A DNA stretch of 64,000 nucleotides from Plectrocnemia conspersa (lineage: Eukaryota > Arthropoda > Insecta > Trichoptera > Polycentropodidae), in NCBI GenBank assembly GCA_009617715.1, contig VTFK01000549.1, forward strand, positions 122,542-186,541, written 5' to 3'. Positions 46,001-58,000 of the stretch are shown here, one piece after another. A program made the translations under genes and the position numbers. The notes below the pieces were generated by a model, which did no database searches, had not been told where the DNA came from, and saw nothing but the letters and a program-made list of their open reading frames with translations. Each line of letters starts with the position of its first letter. The stretch's first letter is position 1.

Positions 46001-49000
46001 TCAGGCTTTTCGTACGTGAGCAATTCGGTTTCATGATCGGGTGTTTCGAAAGGTTTCAAGTCATCAAGTTTTGGTTGCTTTTTAGGTTCCTTCTGTTCTT
46101 TGAGCTTCTCTTCTTCCTCCACTTTCTTGACCGGTTTTGGTTCTTCCGGCGTCGGTTCCGGTTCAGGTTTAACGGGAATTTTTTTCAATGATACTGTTTC
46201 TTCCGCTTGTTCTTCTATGACCAATTTCTTTTTTCCCAATTTAATCTTGTGTACTTTTTCAGGGCTGGGTTCTTTTTGTTCTTTCGGTTCTTTTTCGAAT
46301 TTCTCTTCTGGTTTTTGCAGCTCAACGTTCACTATATCTTCATAAGTAAACTCAGGAGTTTCCAGCTCGACAGGTTCGTAATCAGGAATATCTTTTGGTT
46401 TAAATACCTTCTTTTTGATTTTCATTGCTTCTTTAGCGTTTCTAGATAATATACCGGCATCGCGAATGGATCCGAGATATGAAATCATCATATTTAATTC
46501 TTGCGGAGGCCAATCTAATACGTGCTTGATGCGGCTTTTCAATAAGAACTTAGGAAGAGTTGTCGCTTTAGGTTCTTGTTTGGGAACAACTGGAGCTTTG
46601 GTAAGTTTTTTGAGGGAAAAGGCTGGAGCTTCTGTGATTTCTAGCTTATTCGCCTTCTGTTGTTTCATTTCAATTTTACACGGAGTAAGTTTAACCTTTT
46701 CGAGCTTTTCGGGTTTCTTGATTTTAGAAGGTTCTTCAGGTTTAAGTTCTTCTCCTCGATCTTTCGGTTTTAAAACCTTTTTCCTTATAATTCGCTTTCT
46801 CTTTTCACCTAATTCCAAAGGCTCCTCCGGTTCCTCAACATATTCAGGCTCTTCCGGTTCTGCTTTATCAGGAACGTCTTCCTCTACAAGCTGTGCTTCG
46901 AGTTTAATTTCTTCGACCTTTTCTTCTACAGCTTTGATAACCTTTTTCTTTTTAATGATCTTTTTAGTTTTAACTTCTGGTTTAGATTCATCTACAATTT
47001 CTTCTTCGAGCTTCTCCTCCTCGGGTTCTTCGACAAATTCAGGCTCTTCCGGTTCCACTTTTTCGGGAACATGTTCATCGACAAGCTGTGCTTCGAGTTT
47101 AATTTCTTCCACCTTTTCTTCCACAGCTTTGATAACCTTTTTCTTTTTAATGATCTTTTTAGTTTTAGTTTCTGGTTTAGATTCATCTACAATTTCTTCT
47201 TCCGGCTTTTCCTCCTCGGGTTCTTCGACCAATTCAGGCTTTTCCGGTTCCACTTTATCAGGAACTGGTTCATCGAAAAGCTGTACTTCTTGCTTAATTT
47301 CTTCAATTTTTCTTCGACAGCTTTGATAACCTTTTTTCTTTTTAATGATCTTTTTAGTTTTAACTTCTGGCTTAGATTCATCTACAATTTCCTCTTCGGG
47401 CTTCTCCTCCTCGGGTTCTTCGACCAATTCAGGCTCTTCCAGTTCCACTTTTTCGGGAACATGTTCATCAATAAGCTGTGTTTCGAGTTTAATTTCTTCG
47501 ACTTTTTCTTCCACAGCTTTGATAACCTTTTTCTTTTTAATGATCTTTTTAGTTTTAGTTTCTGGTTTAGATTCATCTACAATTTCTTCTTCCGGCTTTT
47601 CCTCCTCGGGTTCTTCGACCAATTCAGGCTCTTCCGGTTCCAGTTTATCAGGAACTGGTTCATCGACAAGCTGTACTTCTTGCTTAATTTCTTCAATTTT
47701 TTCTTCGACAGCTTTGATAACCTTTTTCTTTTTAATGATCTTTTTAGTTTTAACTTCTGGCTTAGATTCATCTACAATTTCCTCTTCCGGCTTCTCCTCC
47801 TCGGGTTCTTCGAACAATTCAGGCTCTTCCAGTTCCACTTTTTCAGGAACATGTTCATCGACAAGCTGTGCTTCGAGTTTAATTTCTTCGACCTTTTCTT
47901 CCGCAGCTTTGATAACCTTTTTCTTTCTAATGATCTTTTTAGTTTTAGTTTCTGGTTTAGATTCATCTACAATTTCTTCTTCCAGCTTTTCCTCCTCGGG
48001 TTCTTCGACCAATTCAGGCTCTTCCGGTTCCACTTTATCGGGAACGGGTTCATCGACAAGCTGTACTTCCTGCTTAATTTCTTCGATTTTTTCTTCGACA
48101 GCTTTGATAACCTTTTTCTTTTTAATGATCTTTTTAGTTTTAGTTTCTGGTTTAGATTCATCTAACATTTCCTCTTCCGGCTTCTCCTCTTCGGGTTCTT
48201 CAACAAATTCAGGCTCTTCCGGTTCCACTTTATCAGGAACATGTTCATCGACAAGTTGTGCTTCGAGTTTAATTTCTTCGACCTTTTCTTCCACAGCTTT
48301 GATAACCTTTTTCTTTTTAATGATCTTTTTAGTTTTAACTTCTGGTTTAGATTCATCTACAATTTCTTCTTCCGGCTTCTCCTCCTCGGGTTCTTCGACA
48401 AATTCAGGCTCTTCCGGTTCCACTTTATCAGGAACGTGTTCATCGACAAGCTGTACTTCCAGTTTAACTTCTTCGACCTTTTCTTCTGTAGCTTTTATAA
48501 CTTTTTTCTTTTTAATGATCTTCTTAGTTTTAACTTCTGGTTTAGATTCATCTACAACTTCTTCTTCCAGCTTTTCCTCTTCTACGGGCTCTTCTACAAT
48601 AGGCATTTCTTCCTGAGCCTCTTCTACTGTGATGATATTTTTCATTTGTTTCGGTTTTTCTACGTGAGTAATCTCAGCTATGGTTTCTTCCATTTCTGTG
48701 ATCTCGTCAGGCTGAATTGTTTCACTCTCTATCTCCTCCACCACAATTTCACCTTGTACTTGTTTGATGATTGTTTTCTTCTTATGAACCTTCTTTTTAC
48801 TTTCTTTGGTTTCGATAACTGTCACAATAGCCTCTTCGGGCTCCATTTGTATTGGAACGACGACTTCTTTAGGCTTCTCGGGCTCTATACTTTCCAGTTC
48901 TTCAAATGTCATTTGCGATTCTTTTGGTTTCTTGACCCTTTTCTTGGGTTTTTCTTCAACGATTTCTTCAATACTTACAGTTTTAGTTTTTTCCGGTATG

Positions 49001-52000
49001 ACAATTTCTTCATCATCTTCGAATTGTACTACCGCCTTTTCGTTTGTTTGGATATATGGAAAGTCTTCGCACTCTTCGATCAAGAACTCTTCTTTGGTAG
49101 ATTCGAACGGCTTAGTTTCCTGATCTACATCTAGAGTTTCTTCTATGACTATGTCGTCGTCGCTGACTTCGGTTCGCTTTCCACGAACCGATTTTTTTCT
49201 TATGATGGTTCTTTTCGTGACAATTTTCTTGGCTTCTGTTGATCCTGGAGCTCTTTCGAACTTGGTGACGATTTCTTCAATTTCTTCATTATCAGAGGGT
49301 TGCGGCGAAACGACCGTTTCTTCCGTTATTGTTACCTTGTTTTCATCAGAGTATGATGGGGTTTGTGTAGCAGTTTGTTGCGTATATTCTGAAACATGTG
49401 AATCAAGTTATACACTTATAAAGACAATTTATATTTATAAAAATGTATTCAGTGGCGGCTTGCGAGGTGATGCATAGTGATATTCTTAAAAATGTCAAAC
49501 TATTCGCATGTGCTTGATGTGATCTGTTGTGTATTAATAAGGAGCTATTGTTTAATGTATCGTTTTTTGTAATATTTTGAGGATCATACTATTTGCTTTC
49601 CTTTTCACTTCTTAATGCTATTATTACATGCTCATATCTTATGAATCGTTAATTCTTACAAAAATATAAACTTACAACTCGTGGTCATTTTAATTGTTAT
49701 TTTTGGTACATGAAGAATTTGCTATTGAAAAAAATTAATGTACAACAATTCGATACTTTCAAAATACTATGCAGCTTCTCTCACAGACCGCCCCCGGATG
49801 TATGTAAAGATATATATAAAATAAATATCCTATATAAAAAAGATGTCAATCGATAAAAAAATAAGTCTTTACCTTGTGTTTGTACTACTTTTTCGTACGG
49901 TGTGTCATATAGTGATGATTTAGGTTCTTGTGGTTGAATTTTGAATTCTGGTATTACTATAGTTTCTTCAGTGAGCGGTAATGTTTCGTCTTGGATTGTC
50001 GGTTTGTGAATGAGTATGTTTTCGGGTTTTTTGACTTCTTTCGGTTTTTTTACCTTTGGCTTACCGGATGTTTCTTTTTGGTCTGTTTTTGGTGTCTCTT
50101 GTGTGTCTGAGGGTTGTTCTTTGGTTTCATCTGTAATTATTGTGTGTGATGTGACGCTTACGGTAGTAATCGGTTCTTCTGAACCTTTCTGCACAATAGT
50201 GATTTCGGTAACTTCTTCTATAGGTCCCTTTCTCTTTTTGATAGTTTTCTTTTTTTCTGTTCTCTTTTGTGGACCTTCATTTGTAACGATTTCTGTAACA
50301 GTAACTACTTCTGGCATCTTCTCGACATCTTCTTCCAATTCGGGTAATTCAGTTACTTCTACATCATCAAGAGTTTCTTGACGTATTATAATTTCGGGAC
50401 TCTCCTCATTTTCTTGTACTGTTACAATTTCAACTACTTGATCTTTACCGTTGACCACTTTTTTAATTTTTTTTTTTTGATAATTTGTTTTATTGATTTG
50501 GATGTGATTTGTTCGGCTTGTTGCAAAGCCTCGTATGATTGTGTGGGTTTGACTTCTTGAGCCTTTGTAATTGTGTGTTCCAAGTTTTGGGTTATGTCTA
50601 GTAAGTCAATTTCTGTTTTTTGTGCTACGATCTTGTCGGCTATTTGTAAATGAGCTTGCGTGGATTCGCACGCTTTGACCGGTTGTGTTATGAGTTCATA
50701 TTCGCTGTCTTGAATATGTGTTTCTGTTATAATTGCGACAGGCTCGCATTTTAATGAAGTTTCGGCAAATCTCTGATCTGGTAAAAACGCTTTATCGAGC
50801 GCACCTACCGCTTCTGCGGTAGCTACGTTGGTGTTGATTAAAGAAGTGAGTAATGAGCGTTGTAAGTTGGCGGTAGTCTCACTGGGTCTATCCAGTTCTT
50901 TCAAGACTTCCACACTGTCTTGAGCGATTTGCAAGGATTTTAATTCAGGTATGTTCAACTGTTTGTCTGCGTGAACGCTACATTCGGCAGGGGTTAATTC
51001 GCGAATAGTAGTAGTTGGTTTTTCGTCATTATCCTGAACCGTCACTATTTCCGTAATTCTATCGATATTTTTAATTCTACGCTTTTTAACGATTTTCTTG
51101 TGTACTTTGCCTTTAGAGTCTTCCGTTAATATGGTTTCAGTAGTTTCGGGTAATTCTTCCACAATCATCTGTTCTGTAGAACTTTCTGGTATGCTAGATT
51201 CATCTACTTCTTGAACGTCGATTATGGTCAAAGGTTCTTCATCGCCTTTAGCGACAGTTGTGATTGTAGTTAATTCGGCTTTCTTGCCACGCGACCTTTT
51301 GATGACTCTCTTTTTAGTGACCTTTTTAAAAGGCTCGCCACTATCGTCGTTGACTATTTCTTCTGTAACCGTTTCAGCATATTCTTTGGTTTCTTCTATA
51401 GGTGTTACACCTATACTGTCAATTGGAGTAAATTCATGGATTGTAATTTTGGGACTTTCCTCGTCTTCCTGAACTGTCACGAATTCAGTAACTTGATCTT
51501 TTCCATCGACCACCTTCTTGATTCTTCTTTTCTTGATAATTTTCTTGTGCACGGTTCCTTTCGAGTCTTCTGTGATCACAGTTTCAGTCGTTTCCGGTAA
51601 TTCATCAACAATAGTTGGCTGTACTGAAATCGGAATGAATTTAGGAAGATTCTCTTCTTCTACTTCTTCAATTTCGATTGTAGTGACGGGCGTTTCTACA
51701 CCCTTAGCCACTGTAGTAATTGTTGTAACTTCCGATTTTTTACCTCGAGTTTTTTTAATAACTCTTTTAGTTGTTAACCGTTTTTCCGGTTTACCGAGCT
51801 CGTCAGTGATGACTTCATCGACTGTTTCTTCAGGATATTCTTCTACTATCGGTACGGTTTCTCCTTGCCTTTTTTTATTTTTAACTAATTTCTTTGTCAT
51901 CTTAACTTCTTCAGTAACAAGTGGTTGTTCATCGTCTGGAACAAGTTCTTCAAGAGGCTCAATTTCTTCTTTATCGATTACTTGTGTCGTGACAGTGGTA

Positions 52001-55000
52001 ACGGGTTTTTTCCCTTCTTCTTCCACCGTGACTATTTCCGTTATTTCTTCTTTGGGACCCAGATCCTTTTTAATTATTCGTTTGCTAATCTTTTTCGGCT
52101 TAGATTGTTCAACATATGTTTTAACTTCCATCACCTTAATCGTTTCAGGAAGATCTTCTACAACGTGTGCTTTAACTTTCTGAACTACGAATGGGGCGAT
52201 TTCTTCTATCGTGATAATATCTTCGCCTTCGTTTTCTGGCTTGGCAGTTTCGGACCTATCCTTGACGTCTTTCTTCTTTTTAATAATTTTCTTTTTTATA
52301 ATTTTTTTGGTTCCGGGTTCTTCACTACTCGTTTCAGTCACAATAACTTCTTCGGGAGTTTCGTCACATTCTATTACCTCTTCATAAGGCATTTCCGGAA
52401 GATCAGTGATTTCTTCGATTGTAATACTCGATTCTTCGGGTACACTGTCCTCCGTCGGTACTGTAGAATCAACCACTGTTACAATTTCCGACATTTGCTC
52501 TTTTCCGTCGACTATCTTTTTGATGACCTTCTTTTTGATAATTTTCTTGCGCTTAACTCCATTGTCTTCGATAACTTGAGTTTCGGTGCTTTCAGATACT
52601 TGGACTGGTTCATCGACAAATTCGGCAATGATTGGTTTTACTTCATCATCGTCGAATGGTGTTACTTGATCTTCAACAATTGTTGTAGTAGTAAGTACGT
52701 CACCCTTTTTAGTAACGTGTTTTTTAACAATTTTTTTCTTCGTAACTGTTTTACGTTTGTCGGTAATGTCGGGAGTAACCTCTTCAACGATTTCCTCTGG
52801 ATATTCAGTGATTTCCACCTTATCCGTTTCCGGTTCTGTAAATTCGTCAGTTATTTCTGGTATAATTTGTTCTTCTACAACAGTTGTTTCGACATTCTTT
52901 CCTCCTCTCTTCTCAATTCGTTTTCTTATCGTTTTCTTTTTACGCTTTCCAGATTTATCTGTGATTATTTCTTCCACGACTTGCTCAGCCTCTGTTTCAT
53001 CTGAAAGTATCGGTTTAGTCTCGTCCAATAGGGAAGTGACGGTGCTTTTCTTAACTTTCATTAACTTAGTTTTGCCAGCTGTTGTCATGCTCGGTTCAAA
53101 TTTAGGCAAACAGAAGTTTTCTAGAGGCGTAGTTTCAAATATTTCTGTGTCGACGTGTCGAACGTTCACTGTAGTAGTAGGAAGTTCGCCTTCATTTTGC
53201 TCTGTAACTATTTCGGTTATCTCTTGTCGTGACCCAAGGTCTTTTTTAATTACACGTTTATTTATTTTCTTTTTATGAATTTTACCTTCATTCGTTTGTA
53301 CCTCACTTATGGTCACTGTTTCTGGATATTCTTCGACAAGCGTAGATATTACATCCGTAGGCTTTTCCTCATCTATGTCGTATTCTTCCACACTGACGGT
53401 AGTGAACGGTTCTTCCTCGCCGTGTTGAATAGTGACGATTTCGGTGACTACTTCTTTGCGCCCCTTTTTCTTTTTTAAAATCTTTTTCTTCACTATTTTC
53501 TTTTGCGGACCATCGTTCGTCATAACTTCAGAAACAATCACTACTTCTGGAAGTTCTTCAACTATGATTGCTCTCTCTTCAGCTAAAGCAGGCAATTTTG
53601 CGATTTCATCAGTGACGCTAAATTCTGCAGAAGTTTGTTCACAAACAGTAGTCACTGGTTTATCGTCATTATCCTGAACCGTTACTATTTCTGTGATTTT
53701 ATCGATATTTTTGATTCTTCGCTTTTTAATGATTTTCTTGTGCACTATGCCTTTTGAGTCTTTCATTAAGATAGTTTCAGTAGTTTCAGGCAATTCTTCC
53801 ACAATCATCGCTTGTTCTGTAACACTTTCTGGTATACTTGGTTCGTCAACTTCTTGAACGTCGATTGTGGTCAATGGTTCTTGATCGCCTTTAGCGACAG
53901 TTATGATGGTTGTTAATTCAGTTTTTTTGCCGCGCGACCTTTTAATGACTCTTTTCTTAGTGACCTTTTTCAATGGTTCGCCACTATCGTCGTTGACTAT
54001 TTCTTCCGTTACCGTTTCAACGAATTCTTTTGTTTCTTGTATAGGCACTTCATCTATACTGTCGATTGGAGTAAGATCATGAATTGTAGTCTTGGGACTT
54101 TCCTCGTCTACCTGAACTGTCACGAATTCAGTAACTTGATCTTTTCCATCGACCACCTTCTTGATTCTTCTTTTCTTGATAATTTTCTTGTGCACGGTTC
54201 CTTTCGAGTCTTCTGTGATCACAGTTTCAGTCGTTTCCGGTAATTCATCAACAATAGTTGGCTGTACTGAAATCGGAATGAATTTAGGAAGATTCTCTTC
54301 TTCTACTTCTTCAATTTCGATTGTAGTGACGGGCGTTTCTACACCCTTAGCCACTGTAGTAATTGTTGTAACTTCCGATTTTTTACCTCGAGTTTTTTTA
54401 ATAACTCTTTTAGTTGTTAACTGTTTTTCCGGTTTACCGAGCTCGTCAGTGATGACTTCATCGACTGTTTCTTCAGGATATTCTTCTACTATCGGTACGG
54501 TTTCTCCTTGCCTTTTTTTCTTTTTAACTAATTTCTTTGTCATCTTAACTTCTTCAGTAACAAGTGGTTGTTCATCGTCTGGAACAAGTTCTTCAATAGG
54601 CTCAATTTCTTCTTTATTGATTACTTGTGTCGTGACAGTGGTAACGGGTTTTTGCCCTTCTTCTTCCACCGTGACTATTTCCGTTATTTCTTCTTGGGGA
54701 CCCAGATCCTTTTTAATTATTCGTTTGCTAATCTTTTTCGGCTTAGATTGATCAACATATGTTTTAACTTCCGTTACCTTAATCGTTTCAGGAAAATCTT
54801 CTACAATGTGTGCTTTAACTTTGTGAACTACGAATGGAGCGATTTCTTCTATCGTAATGATATCTTCGCCTTCGTCTTCTGGCTTGGCAGTTTCGGACCT
54901 ATCCTTGACGTCTTTCTTCTTTTTAATAATTTTCTTTTTGATAACTTTTTTGGTTCCGGGTTCTTCACTACTCGTTTCAGTCACAATAACTTCTTCAGGA

Positions 55001-58000
55001 GTTTCGTCACATTCTATTACCTCTTCATAAGGCATTTCTGGAAGATCAGTGATTTCTTCGATTGTAATACTCGATTCTTCGGGTACACTGTCCTCCGTCG
55101 GTACTGTAGAATCGACCACTGTTACAATTTCTGACATTTGCTCTTTTCCGTCGACTATCTTTTTGATGACCTTCTTTTTGATAATTTTCTTGCGCTTAAC
55201 TCCATTGTCTTCGATAACTTGAGTTTCGGTGCTTTCAGATACTTGGAATGGTTCTTCGGTAAATTCGGCGATGATTGGTTTTACTTCATCAACGTCGAAT
55301 GGTGTTACATGATCTTCAACAACTGTTGTAGTGGTAACTACATCACCCTTTTTAGTAACGTGTTTTTTAACAATTTTTTTCTTCGTAACTGATTTACGTT
55401 TGTCGGTAATGTCGGGTGTGACCTCTTCAACGATTTCCTCTGGATATTCAGTGATTTCCACCTTCTCCGTTTCCGGTTCGTTGAAATCGTCAGTTATTTC
55501 TGGTATGCTCTGTTCTTCTACAACGGTTGTTTCGACATTCTTTCCTTCTTTTTTCTCAATTCGTTTTCTAATCGTTTTCTTTTTACTCTTACCAGATTTG
55601 TCTGTAATTATTTCTTCCACGACTTGTTCTTCCTCTGTTTCATCTAAAAGTATCGGTTCAGTGTCGGCTAACAGGGAAGTGACGATGCTTTTCTTAACCT
55701 TCATTAGCTTAGTTTTGCCAGTTATCATCACGCTCGGTTCAAATTTGGGTAAACAGAAGTTTTCGAGAGGCGTAGTTTCAAATATTTCTGTATCGACGTG
55801 TCGAACACTCACTGTAGTAGTAGGAAGTTCATTGTCATTTTGTTCCGTAACTATCTCGGTTATCTCTTGTCGCGACCCTAGATCTTTTTTAATTACTCGT
55901 TTATTTATTTTCTTTTTATGAATTTTACCTTCGTGCGTTTGTACCTCACTTATAGTCACTGTTTCCGGATATTCTTCGACAAGTGTAGATTTTAAATCCG
56001 TAGGCTTTTCCTCATCTATGTCGTGTTCTACCACACTAACGGTAGTGAACGGCTCTTCCTCGCCCTGTTGAATAGTGACGATTTCGGTGACTACCTCTTT
56101 GCCCCCCCTTTTTCCTTTTGATAATCTTTTTCTTTTCTACTTTATTTTGTGGACCTTTATTAGTCAATACTTCAGTCACGGTCACTACTTCTGGAAGTTC
56201 TTCAACTATGACTGCTTTTTCTTTGACTAGATCTGGCAGCTTTGTAATTTCTTCAGAAAGATTACTTCCGTTGGGGTTTGTTCGCAGATAGTTGTCACTG
56301 GTTTATCATCATTTTCCTGGACTGTCACTAATTCTGTGATTCTATTTATATTTTTAATTCGTCCGTTTTTTAACGGTTTTCTTATGCACTACACCCTTTA
56401 GAGTCTTCCGTTAATATAGTTTCAGTTGTTTCTGGCAATTCTTCCACAATTACCGGTTGTTCTGTACCAATTTCTGGTTTACTAGACTCGTCTACTTCTT
56501 GAATGTCGATTGTGGTCAACGGTTCTTGTTCGCCCTCAATGACAGTTGTGATTGTGGTTACTTCGGCTTTCTTGCCGCGCGACCTTTTAATGACTCTCCT
56601 TTTGGTGACCTTTTTCAATGGTTCGCCACTGTCGTCGGTGATGATTTCTTCAGTTACCTTTTCAGCGTATTCTTTGGTTGCTTGTTCGGGCACTACGGTT
56701 TCTCTGTCTATCACTTCTACGGTGACCGTAGTCACCGGTTGCTGCCCTTCTTCTTCCAAGGTTAAAGAATCTCAGTGATTTCTAGCATGTCACCGAGATC
56801 TTTCTCGACGATTTTTCTTTTAGTTTTCTTGGTCTTACCTTGTTTTTTGGATATAAGGAACTGCGAGTCATCGGATGGTTTTTTTTTTACTAAGGACTGA
56901 TCGTTCCATTGGACGGGGTTTTGTTCCCCGATTGAGTTAAATTAAATTGTATAATACTGTATTGTGATTGATGTAGTGTTTTGCCCGTCATCTGTAAATG
57001 TCAAGAAATATTCGTTAGAACAGTTGGCGCGTTAGTGTTAGGATTGGGTTGTATATTATTGTTGGTGTTATTCTTGTTATTTCTTTTATATTTCTGTGTT
57101 CATCTGTTGTGTTTGTTCTCTGTATATCTGACGGTGAGCGTTGTGAGTGTGTGAGTGATATGTAAACCCTATCCACTCGTTTCTTACGTTGCGGAATCTT
57201 CCGACTCGCTGATAGAGGATTTTATTATTATTTTGGTACTCACCTTCTTGTTGGTATACACTTTGTTGGTCAATCAGTATGTTTTCGTGTTTGTTTAGCC
57301 TCACGGTCGCCTTCTTTGTCTCGGTGGATGTCTCGAATGGGACTGCGATGTCATAGGTTGTGTGTTCTTTGACGCTAATAGGTTTTTGTTGTTGTGGTTT
57401 AGCGTGTTTAGTGTCTTTCTTTATAGCGTTGAAATCTTCAATGGTTTGTTTTGGCATCACTTCCGTGAGCAGAGCTGCAGTTTTTTCAATGATATTAACG
57501 TTTGTAAATTCTTCTAAAGGCTTAATATTTTCTATATTGCTGTCGTCATATCGAGGAAATTTTTCTAAGATCATTAAGCTCTTAGATTCTGCGTAAATAA
57601 CATCCGCTTGATGCGTTGGAACGCTATCGCTCTGAAATTCGACATCATTACCTTCCAAAATTACTTCTTCTTGAGTTGGAAATATTATTGTTTTGTTTTT
57701 ACTCAATGAATCTACATTAGTTTCAATATTCAGCAAGATTATCTGATCTAAATTCTGTAGTACGGAAAATGGTTCTATTTCAACATACCCTCGTTTTAAT
57801 TCTGGCTTGATATATTCCTTCTCCTGTTCTTTATCACTGATTACTTTAATTCTCTTAAACATGGCCTGACTCTTTGGCTGCTCGCTGGTATCCATTTTCT
57901 CAATGTCTGTTTCACTCTCTACAACTCGAAAACCGGTAACGTTAGACGTTGCCGTTTCATTTTCGACCGTTACTGGACTAGATAGAGATTCTTCTCTCTC

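Noticed and set aside
42445..46449. Other plus-strand frames over 42-46 kb
   Set aside because: Same cause: complement of Glu/Lys codons gives Phe/Ser/Leu-rich nonsense; minus-strand sls is coherent and spliced.
47071..48616. Long plus-strand open frames opposite the PEVK array (364 and 423 codons; Phe-rich and Ser-rich)
   Set aside because: They are antisense shadows. A 195-bp in-frame repeat rich in GAA/GAG/AAA codons leaves the opposite strand stop-free in two frames; the products are Phe/Leu or Ser/Gly-only and repeat with the same period.
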